Shown here one piece after another: positions 26,801 to 35,851 of a stretch of DNA of 37,696 nt (position 1 is the stretch's first letter; each line of letters starts with the position of its first letter). This stretch comes from an uncultured Ectothiorhodospiraceae bacterium (GTDB taxonomy: Bacteria; Pseudomonadota; Gammaproteobacteria; UBA6429; Thiohalophilaceae): NCBI GenBank assembly GCA_947259575.1, contig CAMYMU010000056.1, positions 1 through 37,696 on the forward strand, in the 5' to 3' direction. Position numbers and translations under genes: made by a program. Below the pieces are notes generated by a model that saw nothing but the letters and a program-made list of their open reading frames with translations, was not told where the DNA came from and did no database searches.

Positions 26801-27019
26801 CATCGCAGTGGTTAATGGATAGGTTACCTGATCTTCAACCACGCGCGGCGCCTGACCTGGGTAAGTGGTCTTGATAATCACCTGCACGTCAGATAAATCA
26901 GGGATTGCATCTAATGGAGTATTCTTTACCGTATACAAACCCCATGCGACAAGAATCACGGTTAATAACAGAACCAAAAAGCGGTTCTGCAATGACCATT
27001 CAATAAGTTTAACGACCAT
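23894..27019 (-). CDS. cusA: CusA/CzcA-family heavy-metal efflux RND pump
   Basis: Proton-driven inner-membrane pump that ejects metal from the periplasm through an adaptor and an outer-membrane channel. The 1041 residues show the RND layout: a TM helix at the N terminus, two large periplasmic loops and two TM clusters. Mets in [12 protein letters not shown] and RIDMLATG align by eye with the Cu(I)/Ag(I)-binding triad of E. coli CusA (M573, M623, M672, from memory), favouring copper/silver over zinc or cobalt. The [19 protein letters not shown]4 motif is typical of heavy-metal RND pumps. It lies 2 bp after the adaptor gene. Confidence 0.93.
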   Translation of the reverse strand: MVVKLIEWSLQNRFLVLLLTVILVAWGLYTVKNTPLDAIPDLSDVQVIIKTTYPGQAPRVVEDQVTYPLTTAMLSVPGAVTVRGYSFFNDSYVYIIFKDGTDPYWARSRVLEYLSQVASRLPREARPALGPDATGVGWVYEYALVDRTGKNDLAQLRSLQDWFLKYELQTVEGVSEVATVGGMVKQYQVVLDPDRLRAYGLPLKKVRMAIKMANQEVGGSVIEMAEAEYMVRATGYIDDLDDLRHIPLGVNQQGTPILLKDVADIRLGPQMRRGIVELDGEGEVVGGVVIMRYGENALKTIDSVKVKLEELKNGLPEGVEIVTTYDRSALIKRAVDNLGFKLLEEFLVVALVCMVFLFHMRSAFVAIISLPIGILTAFIVMYYQGINANIMSLGGIAIAIGAMVDASIVMIENVHKHIEKEPLTDENRWRIIRESTIEVGPPLFFSLLIITLSFLPVFTLEAQEGRMFSPLAFTKTYAMAAAAGLSVTLVPVLMGYFIRGKIKPEHENPVNRLLIKAYRPFIHYVLDKPKTTLMIALVMSATIVIPMTQVGSEFMPDLDEGDLMYMPTTFPGVSVGKAQELLQQTDKLIKTVPEVKRVFGKIGRADTATDPAPLTMIETTIQFKPKSEWREGMTIDKLKQELNQKIKFPGLTNAWVMPIKTRIDMLATGIKTPVGIKVSGSDLKILQDIGTRIEEVVQTVPGTVSAYSERTVGGRYVTVDIDRIKASRLGLNISDVHDVVRTAVGGMNVAMSVEGLERYPINVRYPRDVRDSAEKLRNLPIVTPAGARIPLGEVAEVRIEEGAAMIKSENARPNGWTFVDIDGRDLGSYVAEAQRVVSEQVDLPPGYSITWSGQYEYLVRAQKRLLLVGPLTLVIIILLLYLNFRKISEVLIIMGTLPLALLGGYWLLYVLGYNTSVAVHVGFIALAGVSVEIGVIMLVYLNQAYKRHILDKGRVHTPTIEELKDAVIEGALLRVRPIMMTVAAIIAGLLPIMLGGGTGSEVMRRIAAPMVGGMVSATLLTLVVIPAVFYLMKKKQVEKMQ

Positions 27020-27021
27020 GA

Positions 27022-28635
27022 TTAGTTACCTCTCATTTCATCGTGTTTTTTTATTGAGGTAATCACGAAATCATCACCGATTTTTTCGATATCAAAAAAT
27101 ACCTTGTCTTCTGATTTGAGACTGTCCAAATCAATATCGTCGGCGACTTTAAAATCCATCGTCATTGCTGGCCACTCCAGTTCAGGTACCGGATCGTGTT
27201 TCATATTAATGATATTCTGATCCGCCTTGACCGCCTGAATAATCCCGCGCACTGAACTTGCCCCCTTACCTTTCTCGGGCATACCTTCCATTTTCTTTTC
27301 AGGCACAGCGGTCATACGTTTCATGCTCGCCTTCAGGCTGGCTTCTGAATCCAGTAAAAACTGACCGGACGTCACCACTACATCGCCTTCATCCAATCCC
27401 TCGGTGACCTCGATCCAGTCACCCGACTCGATGCCAATCACTACTTCACGTGGCTGAAAACGCCCCTTGCCCATCGACAAAATTACCCGATTTTGCGAAC
27501 CCCTGATGACCGCTTCACGAGGGATAACAATAATCTCAGATTTTGGATCCGCATAAACGGTGACTTTTGCAAACATGTTCGGCTTAAGCGATTCATCCTT
27601 GTTATCAAAACGCAAACGCACTTTTAATGTCCGGGTCTTTGGATTCAAACTTGGGTAGATAAACTCAACCTTGCCCTTCCAGACGCGACTCGGTAAATAG
27701 GACAAACGTACCTCTGCAGACTGACCTTCCTTAACCCAGTCCGCCTGCTTTTCAAACACCTCAGCTAGCAACCATACTGATGATAGGTCGGCAAGGCTCA
27801 TTACCTCTTTCGATGGCATTACAAACATGCCTTCACGGACATTCAGTTTATCGATGATTCCAGTTTGTGGTGCATAAACCTGTACGTATTGTTCAACTCT
27901 GCGTTTCTTTTTCAGACTGGCTATCTGTTTTTCGGAGATCCCCAGTGCGATCAGGCGTTCTTTAGAAGCGGGGATTAAGCGGCGACTGCCCGTACCCAGT
28001 GCCTGTAGGTATTCCTCCTGTGCATTCACTAACTCGGGGGAGTACACTTCAAAAAGTAATTGACCTTTTTTAACCCGCTCCCCTTCTGATTTCACCAAGA
28101 GCTTATCGATCCAGCCTTTGGTGCGCAGGTGAATATGTGCGATACGATTCTCATCAAAGCCCACATAACCCACTGTCTCTACACGCCGCCAGAGTTTGTT
28201 ATATTCTGCTACGGCAGTGCGCACACCCATATTGTTTTCAACAACAGGTGAGATCTTGACTGATAAACCTGCGCCTTCATCATACACGGGCACTAGATCC
28301 ATCCCCATAGGCGATTTACCAGGTTCATCACGACGATAGTTTGGATCCATCGGTGCAACCCAGTAGAGAATTTTTTTCTCCCCCGTTTCTTCAGGCTCAT
28401 CTTCTTCCTTCTCTACCAGATCCATACCACAGATCGGACAACTACCAGGCTCATCTTTAATAATATTAGGATGCATAGGACACACATATGTCGGGTCAGT
28501 ATGCTTTTGCGCATGTTCAACTGCTGTTTCTTTTTTAGCGCCTGATTTCTGATCCATGTCCGTCGACTGTTCTGAACATCCCACCAAAATAGCGGCTCCA
28601 CTTAAAAGCAAAATAATTAATAATGATTTTTTCAT
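27022..28635 (-). CDS. cusB: CusB-like RND adaptor with fused CusF-like domain
   Basis: Periplasmic membrane-fusion protein bridging pump and outer-membrane channel. It is a 537-residue lipoprotein (lipobox LVGC). Near residues 50-80 is a heavy-metal-binding domain with [26 protein letters not shown] second copy, [27 protein letters not shown], follows and lacks the cysteines. The hairpin, lipoyl and beta-barrel adaptor core comes next. The last 75 residues resemble CusF, with His, Trp and two Met in [18 protein letters not shown] matching CusF's Cu(I) ligands. Thus chaperone and adaptor are one chain. Its 5' end overlaps the stop of the outer-membrane gene by 4 bp. Confidence 0.93.
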   Translation of the reverse strand: MKKSLLIILLLSGAAILVGCSEQSTDMDQKSGAKKETAVEHAQKHTDPTYVCPMHPNIIKDEPGSCPICGMDLVEKEEDEPEETGEKKILYWVAPMDPNYRRDEPGKSPMGMDLVPVYDEGAGLSVKISPVVENNMGVRTAVAEYNKLWRRVETVGYVGFDENRIAHIHLRTKGWIDKLLVKSEGERVKKGQLLFEVYSPELVNAQEEYLQALGTGSRRLIPASKERLIALGISEKQIASLKKKRRVEQYVQVYAPQTGIIDKLNVREGMFVMPSKEVMSLADLSSVWLLAEVFEKQADWVKEGQSAEVRLSYLPSRVWKGKVEFIYPSLNPKTRTLKVRLRFDNKDESLKPNMFAKVTVYADPKSEIIVIPREAVIRGSQNRVILSMGKGRFQPREVVIGIESGDWIEVTEGLDEGDVVVTSGQFLLDSEASLKASMKRMTAVPEKKMEGMPEKGKGASSVRGIIQAVKADQNIINMKHDPVPELEWPAMTMDFKVADDIDLDSLKSEDKVFFDIEKIGDDFVITSIKKHDEMRGN

Positions 28636-29921
28636 TGAGTTTCTCCTACCAGATACAGGAGCCTGGCCTGTGTCTTTAATAATTTACTATGTAAACGTGA
28701 AAACTTGAGTTCTGTTTCTAATTCGGTAATTCTTGCGCGCATCAGTGAGGTAAAGTCACCACGGCGACTTTGGTAAGCCAACAAGGCTGCGCTGGCATTT
28801 TCTTTTGACTGTGGGACGATGGTGCTTTGGAAGCGCTGCAACCGAGACTTCAATCGTAACCAGGTTGCTTTTGCCTGTTGATATTCACTTTGCAGTTCAC
28901 GTATCACGTCTTCACGCGCATCTTCACTCGCCTGATATCTCAACTGGCTAGCGGCGACCTTCCGGTCTTGTCTATCTTTAGTAAATAAGGGGATGTCAAA
29001 ACTGATCATCGCGGAGGCAAAATCAGCGCGTTCTGAACCATTTGGGTTGGTGCCATCACGAAACCCGTAAGACAGCTCAAACATCCACTCAGGTTTATAC
29101 GACTGTCTCGCCAACTCAATACCGTACTGACTTCTTGCCACTCTGGCATCTTCCATCAATACCTTTGGATGGCTTGCAAAAAGATTCGCCTGCTCGTTCT
29201 CCAGGTTAACATCAGCCAATTCAGGAAAACCTTCATCAATAGATTTGCCCTGCGCTTCAGGCCCAACCAGTTTAACTAACTTAGCACGTGTTTGTTGTTG
29301 CTTTGTGCGAATCGCATCCAGTCGATCTTCGAGCATATCTAATTCGAGTTCGGCCCTAATCACATCCTGTTGACGTTGTATGCCAGAGGCATATTGTGAT
29401 TCTGTGATCCTAACTAGTTTCTTAAATAGTTTTTTATTCTGCTCAACCACATCCTCTGCATGCGTCCAATACAGTAGCTCTAGAAACACAGTACGTACCT
29501 GCATTAATACCATGCGCTCTCTATTAGAGGCACCGGCACTCGTCGCTTCACTACTTTTAAGTGTACGCTGTGACTTCAATTCAAGCGTATCGCCCCGGGG
29601 AAACATTTGCGAGACAGCAATCCGTGTCTGTGTCATCGGTTCCTGCTCGCGGTCAAAAGTGTCAGTCGGATAATTTAACAAACCAAGTTTGACTCTAGGA
29701 TCAGGCAAGGTATCGGCAGCGATTGACTGCTCATAAAGTGCCTTCGACTGGGCACGTTTCATTTGTAGAACAGCATCATGTTCCACCGCCAGTCGTTCGG
29801 CCTGCTTTAAATCCAGGCCGCCGACAGGATTGGCAGCGGCTGTATTGACGGAAATGGTAGCTATTGCAGCCGTCAAAAATATGGATCTCATCCAATTTCG
29901 TTTTTGTTTGGAAGAACGCAT
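28632..29921 (-). CDS. cusC: TolC-family outer-membrane efflux protein, CusC-like
   Basis: Outer-membrane channel for the pump, 429 residues. It has a signal peptide (hydrophobic up to AAAN near residue 31) and two repeats of the long-helix outer-membrane-efflux domain: [18 protein letters not shown] with [14 protein letters not shown] at the start, and a second half with helices such as [21 protein letters not shown]. There is no lipobox, unlike E. coli CusC. GGGAGCAATCT precedes the ATG. It lies about 97 bp downstream of the small Cys-rich gene, with a hairpin in the gap, and is coupled to cusB. Confidence 0.9.
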   Translation of the reverse strand: MRSSKQKRNWMRSIFLTAAIATISVNTAAANPVGGLDLKQAERLAVEHDAVLQMKRAQSKALYEQSIAADTLPDPRVKLGLLNYPTDTFDREQEPMTQTRIAVSQMFPRGDTLELKSQRTLKSSEATSAGASNRERMVLMQVRTVFLELLYWTHAEDVVEQNKKLFKKLVRITESQYASGIQRQQDVIRAELELDMLEDRLDAIRTKQQQTRAKLVKLVGPEAQGKSIDEGFPELADVNLENEQANLFASHPKVLMEDARVARSQYGIELARQSYKPEWMFELSYGFRDGTNPNGSERADFASAMISFDIPLFTKDRQDRKVAASQLRYQASEDAREDVIRELQSEYQQAKATWLRLKSRLQRFQSTIVPQSKENASAALLAYQSRRGDFTSLMRARITELETELKFSRLHSKLLKTQARLLYLVGETQ

Positions 29922-29967
29922 AGATTGCTCCCACGCACATAATATTATTTTTGAGATGTTGTATATA

Positions 29968-29992
29968 CGTCTCCATTAAAAATGCAGAGACG
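29968..29992 (-). promoter_or_regulatory. Intercistronic hairpin upstream of cusC
   Basis: CGTCTC/GAGACG (29968-29973, 29987-29992) encloses CATT/AATG with a short loop. It lies between the small Cys-rich gene and cusC, with no U-run. It may be an mRNA-processing or stability structure, or nothing. Confidence 0.3.
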
Positions 29993-30018
29993 ACTTACAT
30001 CAAGAAACTTCTAAAATG

Positions 30019-30390
30019 TTATGCAGTATGCCGTGGGGGGCGATATAAAGAGGATGGAGCAAGACCTGTAGGGGAACGATCAGGATTAACACTGATGGAT
30101 TGTGAAAAAACGACACTGTGTAGCAGTGTTACGTTATTAAAGATAGCCGATGAAGACAGGTTAACGCCAGGGACACAAAAACTGTTTGCACAGTCGTTAG
30201 ATTCACAGCAATCTGCTGCTTTACCAGAGGTTTCATCCGAAGCCATGTCTTTCATCATACAATGACTTGTTGAGTTGGCATCCATGGGAAACATCTCATA
30301 GGATGCGAAGACCACAGATGTCTGAGCAACAAAGATAGCCAGCACCAATAGGCCAGCCAGGAATTGTAATTTTCTTCTTGCTCTCAACAT
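30019..30390 (-). CDS. Small secreted Cys/Met/His-rich protein
   Basis: A 123-residue protein with a clear signal peptide (basic MLRARRK, hydrophobic core, cleavage after VVFA) and a mature part holding a thiolate/thioether cluster: SHCMMKDM, then DCCESNDCANSFC, about residues 42-72. These spacings suggest Cu(I) or other soft-metal binding in the periplasm. It heads the cusCBA run on the same strand. I do not recognise a named family. Small Met/Cys-rich proteins of this type are common at copper loci. A TATAAT at 30398-30403 lies so near the ATG that the mRNA would be almost leaderless, or the true promoter is elsewhere. Confidence 0.7.
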   Translation of the reverse strand: MLRARRKLQFLAGLLVLAIFVAQTSVVFASYEMFPMDANSTSHCMMKDMASDETSGKAADCCESNDCANSFCVPGVNLSSSAIFNNVTLLHSVVFSQSISVNPDRSPTGLAPSSLYRPPRHTA

Positions 30391-30709
30391 GTTCTAAATT
30401 ATAACGAATTATTCCAGTTACACCAGTAGACCCTGTAAATCATAAGCAGTTCCATGCTCTATTTCGGGTGTAGCTGGATACCATCCAAGTGGTTAATCAG
30501 ATGCTGTGCTGCCCTTACTGGACCTTCCAATGTCTAAAGGCTGTATTTAACCATAGCAATTAATCTATAAATACTGGCAATCCCATAGATTTTTAGCGAA
30601 TACTTAAAAGCTAGCTTAACCCCATCACCATAACAGCCGACAAATTCAGGGCAAGTTCATGTAATTAAGGCACTATTTGAACATTCACGGATCAACACGA
30701 GGATTACCT
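30391..30709. other. Divergent intergenic region, cus operon / DUF2799 gene
   Basis: A 319-bp region without a gene. On the minus strand a TATAAT (30398-30403) faces the small secreted protein, but the -35 at 17-20 nt spacing is poor, so an activator-dependent promoter is possible. I found no convincing CueR or CopR-type dyad, no terminator and no repeat. The rightward promoter is not evident. Confidence 0.4.
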
Positions 30710-31849
30710 ATGGTCACTCAGCACATCAATAAGATCGCACTCAGCCTGCTTTTACTCATCACGCTTCAGGGTTGTGCCTCCATGAGCAAAGAAGAGTGTC
30801 AGGGTGCTGACTGGGCGAGCATTGGCTACCAGGATGGAAGCCGTGGCTATACAGAAAGTCGTTTTAATAAACACCGCGAGGCCTGTGCAGATCACAAAAT
30901 CGGTGCCGACTATAGCGCGTATCAAAATGGACACCGACGTGGCCTTGAGCAGGTTTACTGCAAACCTCGCAAGGGCTATTACGAAGGCCTAAATGGTCGC
31001 GGCTATAGCAATGTCTGTCCATCGCATCTGGAAGGCCGATTTCTTGCCGCCTATAACTATGGCCGCGACATCCACAAACTCAAGCAAGACTCAAATCGTC
31101 TTCGTTCAAATTTAAAGATCCTCAATGAAAAGATCGCAGACTACGATCGGCAGATAGATCTACTGCATCGTCAAATACAATCAAGCAATGCTCATGATAG
31201 AAGTCAGGGAATTAAAGCTCATATCAAGAAAGAGATGCGACAATTAGAAGACCGATTAGAAGTTAAAATTTCCCGCGTACTCGCCAATCTCGGTTTACCT
31301 AAACGTCAGGAACATGAATTCTATAATCTTCTTGAACTCGCTTCGAAAAGAGGCAGACTGCAAACTCGCCTGAGTTGGCAACGTGAATATGGTTCCAAGG
31401 CAAAACATGCTGGGTACGGTTCCAATAAGCTGCAGCGCAAGATTCAGGACTTAAATAAGCAGATACACAATAACAAAGTGAAACTGGCAAAGAGCTCACG
31501 AGGCGCGAAACCAATGAAGAAGTTAAATCGTCTTGTTGAAATGGCCGATTATGCAGGTGCGCTTGATGCCCAGCTTAAAATCCTTGTGCATCAACACAAA
31601 AAACATGAAAAACGCAACCTGGCCAGGTTCCACTTCCAATATGAACACACCGATTTTCGCTTGCAAGGACAACATGCTAAAGGACAAGGCCCCCATCATG
31701 GTAAAAGTAATAGGCAGCTACGCCGTGAAATTCAGCAAATACGTCATTCTCGCGAGCATGAACTTCGACAACGAGATGAAATCATTCACGAACTTGAGGA
31801 CTTAGAAAATGATATCCGACACCAGACTGCAACTAGTCCATATAGATAA
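30710..31849 (+). CDS. DUF2799-type lipoprotein with long coiled coil
   Basis: A 379-residue lipoprotein (signal peptide ending LQGC, acylated Cys) whose first 90 mature residues match DUF2799: KEECQGADWASIGYQDGSRG, HREACADHK, Tyr/Gly-rich repeats and NVCPSHLEGRFLAAYNYG. A charged coiled-coil region from about residue 110 to the end follows, with a His-rich stretch (HQHKKHEKRN, GPHHGKSN). ATG 30710 has GAGG 7 nt upstream; the ATG at 30677 has none and would bury the signal peptide. The coiled coil is longer than I expect for the family. It is followed after 15 bp by an HDOD gene. Function unknown. Confidence 0.8.
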   Translation: MVTQHINKIALSLLLLITLQGCASMSKEECQGADWASIGYQDGSRGYTESRFNKHREACADHKIGADYSAYQNGHRRGLEQVYCKPRKGYYEGLNGRGYSNVCPSHLEGRFLAAYNYGRDIHKLKQDSNRLRSNLKILNEKIADYDRQIDLLHRQIQSSNAHDRSQGIKAHIKKEMRQLEDRLEVKISRVLANLGLPKRQEHEFYNLLELASKRGRLQTRLSWQREYGSKAKHAGYGSNKLQRKIQDLNKQIHNNKVKLAKSSRGAKPMKKLNRLVEMADYAGALDAQLKILVHQHKKHEKRNLARFHFQYEHTDFRLQGQHAKGQGPHHGKSNRQLRREIQQIRHSREHELRQRDEIIHELEDLENDIRHQTATSPYR

Positions 31850-31864
31850 GTAAATAGAATAACT

Positions 31865-33103
31865 ATGATTAGTGTACGAATATTATTATCCATGGCTGAT
31901 TTCAACTCACTCGGTGACGTTGGTCTGATTGATATAGCAACTCACTCTGAAATCCGTGAGTTCAAAAGCGGATCAATGTTAGATGGGGGGAAATACACGG
32001 CTAAGATAATTTATTTATTATCTGGTACGCTTGAAGCCTCCGACCCAAATAAAAAGCTAAAAACCATTCAATCCGATACACCTCGTGCGCAACATCCGGT
32101 GTTTCGGTTACGCCTGCCTGGATATAAGGCTACCTGCAAAGATGCATGTAAAATCCTCATCATAGAAGGAAAGGTCTATGATAAATATGTTGGCGACGTT
32201 TGGGATGGGGGAAGCAGTACAATTCTCACCAGTATACAAGATGAAATTCCGAAAAACATCAACGACAAACTTATATCCGAGATAGAACAAAAGTTCCTAC
32301 AGGATAAAATAACATTACCGAGCCTTCCTGAGATGGCGCTTCATATACAAAATGTGATCACAGAAGAAGAGCTGAGTATCAGTAAATTATCAGGCATTAT
32401 TCAGTCAGATCCCGCCATCACAACTCGAATTATAAATGTTGCAAACAGCTCTATTTTTGGCGGCAACCAAAATATAACCAGCATAAAAAAAGCAATTGCA
32501 AAAATTGGGCTGGATGCCGTTCATGCTGTCGTGATCAGTGTTGTGCTCCGCGACTTATTCCAACCTGAATCTGCTTTGATTAAAAAAACAATGGCACGTT
32601 ATTATGAAAATAGTATCCGTATTGGTGTTATAGCCTATGTATTAGCCAAAGGTATGACAGGTTATAACCGTGATCATGCTTTTTTGGCGGGCTTGTTGCA
32701 CGATATAGGTGTCATCCCACTACTCGTTGTTGCAGATATTCACCCTGAACTATCGCATCAGGCAGGTAATTTGGATGCCATTATTGAACAGCTCAAAGGC
32801 AAAGCCGGGAGCATGCTACTCAGAAATTGGGATTTTGACGAAGACCTTTGTAATGTGGCTGAACATGCCTATGACTGGCAATGGCAGTCACCGGAAAATT
32901 CGTTCGATTATGTCGGGCTGGTGCAGGTTGCCCTCATGCACTCTTCCCTCGTCGGCGGTGAAAAAATAAAAGGCCCGCCATTATGCGATATTCCGGCATT
33001 TAAAAATCTTGGCCTTGATAAAGTTAATCCCATAGATGATTTACAAAAACTGAAAAAAGTCACTGCACGTGTAACAGAGATGATTAAAGTATTGTGTAAC
33101 TAA
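31865..33103 (+). CDS. HDOD protein with N-terminal cyclic-nucleotide-binding-like domain
   Basis: A 412-residue predicted signalling protein. Residues 10-130 look like a degenerate cNMP/cupin-type sensor (FKSGSMLDGGKYTAKIIYLLSGTLEA). The HDOD domain begins near LPSLPEMALHIQNVI and contains DPAITTRIINVANSS and AGLLHDIGVIPLLVV. The Lys usual after HDIG is Val, consistent with a non-catalytic HDOD. No strong ribosome binding site precedes ATG 31865; ATG 31892 is an alternative. The 15-bp gap to the DUF2799 gene suggests a common mRNA. Confidence 0.85.
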   Translation: MISVRILLSMADFNSLGDVGLIDIATHSEIREFKSGSMLDGGKYTAKIIYLLSGTLEASDPNKKLKTIQSDTPRAQHPVFRLRLPGYKATCKDACKILIIEGKVYDKYVGDVWDGGSSTILTSIQDEIPKNINDKLISEIEQKFLQDKITLPSLPEMALHIQNVITEEELSISKLSGIIQSDPAITTRIINVANSSIFGGNQNITSIKKAIAKIGLDAVHAVVISVVLRDLFQPESALIKKTMARYYENSIRIGVIAYVLAKGMTGYNRDHAFLAGLLHDIGVIPLLVVADIHPELSHQAGNLDAIIEQLKGKAGSMLLRNWDFDEDLCNVAEHAYDWQWQSPENSFDYVGLVQVALMHSSLVGGEKIKGPPLCDIPAFKNLGLDKVNPIDDLQKLKKVTARVTEMIKVLCN

Positions 33104-33127
33104 ATCAATCTAACGACAATAGCTGTC

Positions 33128-33562
33128 CTAGCTGATCCAACTCTTACGCTTCGTTAGCGTTGTATACCAGATCAATAACGCCGCAACAATAATCGGCAAC
33201 AGAATCATCACAATGATCTCAGCAAGACTGAATTCAATGATCGAACTAGCGACATTAATAGTATGGATCATCGTCACCAGCACACCGAGCAACGCCACAA
33301 TAAACACATAGATTGCAATTGATTTTCTGAACAGAAGAAGTAAACAGCCAAGTCCACCACCGAACACACCTATCGCGAATCCACCAGTGGCCCATGCGGG
33401 TCGGCTATCAATGATTGCACGATGCGTTTCGGGCAGAGTAGCAACAAATTCCAGGTTGGTCTGCATGACGTAATTGATCGCACCACCGACATTCCAGAGT
33501 AGTGCAATAATACCAATGAGCCAAAAGCTCCAGTGAACACCCCCTACACTTTTATCATTCAT
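33128..33562 (-). CDS. Four-helix small membrane protein of unknown function
   Basis: A 144-residue integral membrane protein with four predicted helices (about 11-33, 56-78, 83-106 and 113-135) and a basic C terminus (TKRKSWIS). The loop after the first helix (NYVMQTNLEFVATLPETHRAIIDSRPAWATG) resembles a common bacterial family sometimes labelled 'sugar transporter' without evidence. It lies 15 bp downstream of the TfoX-like gene and converges with the HDOD gene. I cannot assign a function. Confidence 0.75.
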   Translation of the reverse strand: MNDKSVGGVHWSFWLIGIIALLWNVGGAINYVMQTNLEFVATLPETHRAIIDSRPAWATGGFAIGVFGGGLGCLLLLFRKSIAIYVFIVALLGVLVTMIHTINVASSIIEFSLAEIIVMILLPIIVAALLIWYTTLTKRKSWIS

Positions 33563-33577
33563 TGCTTGCTCCTTTTG

Positions 33578-33913
33578 TTATTTATTCTTCTGCTTCTTAG
33601 GTAAACCTGACACAAAGTCGAGACAGCGATTGACCCATTTATCCAAGGCGGTTTTGGTCTTCACCCCTTCTGCAGAAATATATAGTAAGCCCTTCATAGG
33701 TTTACCAGTAAAGTCCATGGGTCTGGCGTATTTTAGCTTTAATAATTTCTCGTAATTCTCCGCGCCGACTCGCATGACTAGATTATTTTTTTCAACGCCA
33801 CACAACATATTGCCATGCATCAGGAAGCACAGCCCACCAAACATCTTGCGCGTGGTTATACCACGCTTATGTTTGAGAGCCGCTTCCAGTCGCTGGGCGA
33901 GTTTTTCATTCAT
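33578..33913 (-). CDS. TfoX/Sxy N-terminal domain protein
   Basis: A 111-residue protein with the TfoX_N fold signature: TTRKMFGGLCFLMHGNMLCGV near residues 21-40, LVMRVG, and MDFTGKPMKGLLYI. It lacks the C-terminal domain of the competence regulator TfoX/Sxy, so it is a stand-alone N-terminal-domain protein and a role in competence should not be assumed. Its start overlaps the stop of the upstream secreted-protein gene by 4 bp. Confidence 0.85.
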   Translation of the reverse strand: MNEKLAQRLEAALKHKRGITTRKMFGGLCFLMHGNMLCGVEKNNLVMRVGAENYEKLLKLKYARPMDFTGKPMKGLLYISAEGVKTKTALDKWVNRCLDFVSGLPKKQKNK

Positions 33914-34590
33914 TCGTCAACAACCTCAAAAAATAACTCCGTCATTAACTTACCCTCAAACCACGCATCAACAATTACGGAGGCATCCGTTTGCCTGACT
34001 GTAAAACCAGGCTCTGCCCCGGGGGTGCTACCCATAAAATGTAGCTTATTGGTAGGGTACTGAACAGTCAGTTGAATATGAAGGGGATAATATCCATCCA
34101 GAAACCTGCGTTCAAAAGGCCCATTGCGCAAAGCAAAGTGCTTCTCACCCTCTTTGTATAAGATTCGTGCTTGCAGACTCACACAAAGGCTTGCCTTATG
34201 GCTAACCTCCTCAAGTTGTACTGAGAGTCCTTCCACCCAGGCTTTCTTTATGTTCTTGGTCGAAATTATTTTCAGGCCACGCATCTTGTGGTATCGGTAT
34301 ACCACTTCGACGGCGGTTATGGGATCAAGGTCTTCATGGCACTGATGAATATTGACCCAGCCAGTTTCAACACTAGAATTTGAAATGGTAATTTGATTCA
34401 CCATAGTGGGAACACGTTTGCGTGGTGATTTAGGTAAAAAACGTAACTCACCTTCACTGATGTTATCAATATAAGGGGTAGCCTGATCATCACTTTCGAA
34501 CCAGTCTTCTAACGCCTGATGTGAGGGATCTGTGTCAGCCCAAACAGGAACAAATAATGCTAATAATATTCCAAATAAAAATATCCGCAT
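33910..34590 (-). CDS. Secreted protein of unknown function
   Basis: A 226-residue protein beginning with a signal peptide (MRIFLFGILLALFVPVWA, cleavage after WADA-like site), hence periplasmic or exported. The mature part is mixed beta-type with no motif I recognise; possible landmarks are VNIHQCHEDLDPI and GYYPLHIQLTVQYP, and two cysteines that may form a disulphide. The frame can be extended to ATG 34629, but that would put 13 residues in front of the signal peptide and overlap the upstream hydrolase gene. It is coupled to the TfoX-like gene by a 4-bp overlap. Confidence 0.7.
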   Translation of the reverse strand: MRIFLFGILLALFVPVWADTDPSHQALEDWFESDDQATPYIDNISEGELRFLPKSPRKRVPTMVNQITISNSSVETGWVNIHQCHEDLDPITAVEVVYRYHKMRGLKIISTKNIKKAWVEGLSVQLEEVSHKASLCVSLQARILYKEGEKHFALRNGPFERRFLDGYYPLHIQLTVQYPTNKLHFMGSTPGAEPGFTVRQTDASVIVDAWFEGKLMTELFFEVVDE

Positions 34591-34606
34591 GGCACTAATC
34601 AGTTTC

Positions 34607-35437
34607 CTACCGCAGCAGAAATTGTTCAATGACTTTCATACGTCGTTGATGGTTAGAAAAACTGGTATCCATAAATGGGTGAGCAAAACTATTATCGCGA
34701 ATAACGCTAGCATTTCGTTTCTCAGCCTGAGCTAGTAGTTCTTCTGACATGGATGCCGTAACAACATTATCACGCTTCCCTGAGATGAGCATGAATGGTG
34801 AGCAGTCTTCAGGCAAGTGCGTCACTGGATCATATATTTTTGGACAACCATAGCCCGACAAGTGACTTGGTGAAGAGTCTATTACGACCCTGTCTAGTTC
34901 AAAATTGATATCAAATCCATCTAACAAAACAATACCACCAAACGAAAAGGCATAGACCAGTCGGCGCTTATAGGGTTTAGCGTTGAGGGCAGTCAATATT
35001 TCCCGTGTATCACTCACCATCGCTTTAAGTCTTCGCTTACCCTGCGATCGACCATAACCACGATAATCATACATGTAGACATCATAGCCAACTTTAGCAT
35101 ATCCAACGAACTCGCCAATAAGCTGATCGGCCAGGATGGCATTGCCCTGAAGAACAAGCAGGTATCCTTTGTTTTGTTCTGTTCGGCTTATAAGTCGATA
35201 ACCACGCAATACCCGATCGTCCTGAGTCGTAAAGGAAATATCCTCTACCCCTTGCAGCCCAGCCAAGCGCGATGCATCGGCTCGCCCAGCCGCGTTACTC
35301 CATAGCCAGAAAAGAAAAGGCTCTTTTATTCCACAAACGCTTGTTTCCAGTTCCATTTTCTTATCTGACTCATCAGCAAGGCTTATGCCTGGAAAGGCCA
35401 ATAATAGAAAAATGACTAAATAAATGCGCGCACACAT
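34607..35437 (-). CDS. Secreted alpha/beta hydrolase of the BEM46/YfhR-like type
   Basis: A 276-residue protein with a signal peptide (hydrophobic 5-21, cleavage after SLA) and the alpha/beta-hydrolase core. YMYDYRGYGRSQGK is the family strand-turn, and the elbow AFSFGG carries the nucleophile Ser. The likely acid lies in LISGKRDNVV and the His in SFAHPFMD. FTTQDDRVLRGYRL is the usual N-terminal entry motif. It is the first clearly secreted enzyme of a leftward run of five small genes. Substrate unknown; esterase or peptidase activity is possible. Confidence 0.8.
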   Translation of the reverse strand: MCARIYLVIFLLLAFPGISLADESDKKMELETSVCGIKEPFLFWLWSNAAGRADASRLAGLQGVEDISFTTQDDRVLRGYRLISRTEQNKGYLLVLQGNAILADQLIGEFVGYAKVGYDVYMYDYRGYGRSQGKRRLKAMVSDTREILTALNAKPYKRRLVYAFSFGGIVLLDGFDINFELDRVVIDSSPSHLSGYGCPKIYDPVTHLPEDCSPFMLISGKRDNVVTASMSEELLAQAEKRNASVIRDNSFAHPFMDTSFSNHQRRMKVIEQFLLR

Positions 35438-35476
35438 ATGGGGATTTCGTTATTCGCTATCATTAGGCCATAATGA

Positions 35477-35752
35477 TTAAGGACTTTTGATTCGACACGT
35501 CGAAAGTGCTTCACGCCAATTATCCAGCATGACCGCATGGGCGACTGCATCATCAGAACCACGCAATAAGTACTCTTTTTCGGCGGTAAGCCGAAACGTC
35601 TCCCATCCCTCATCAATGGCACATTCGAGTTTAATCTCCCACTGTCCCTCTTGTGGCTCAATCTCAAACAAATACGCTTCAAGTTGTAGCTCATCAAGCA
35701 ACGCGGTTACTGTCTCGCGCATTTGCGCAAGCTCATTTACTGATAGCTCCAT
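35477..35752 (-). CDS. Small acidic protein of unknown function
   Basis: A 91-residue soluble, acidic protein (many Glu and Asp), with helix-rich start MELSVNELAQMRETVTALLDE and a beta-type middle (YLFEIEPQEGQWEIKLECAID). No transmembrane segment and no metal-binding motif. It lies 39 bp upstream of the secreted hydrolase on the same strand and may begin that operon. I do not recognise a family. Codon use looks like its neighbours, so it is probably a real gene. Confidence 0.6.
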   Translation of the reverse strand: MELSVNELAQMRETVTALLDELQLEAYLFEIEPQEGQWEIKLECAIDEGWETFRLTAEKEYLLRGSDDAVAHAVMLDNWREALSTCRIKSP

Positions 35753-35851
35753 ATTTAATCCGTATCAAAGTTAATCGACTATTTAATTATAGCAATTGAA
35801 AAAACTTACTTACCCGGTTTTCATGTTTTTGCCAACACTTCTGTTGATTCT

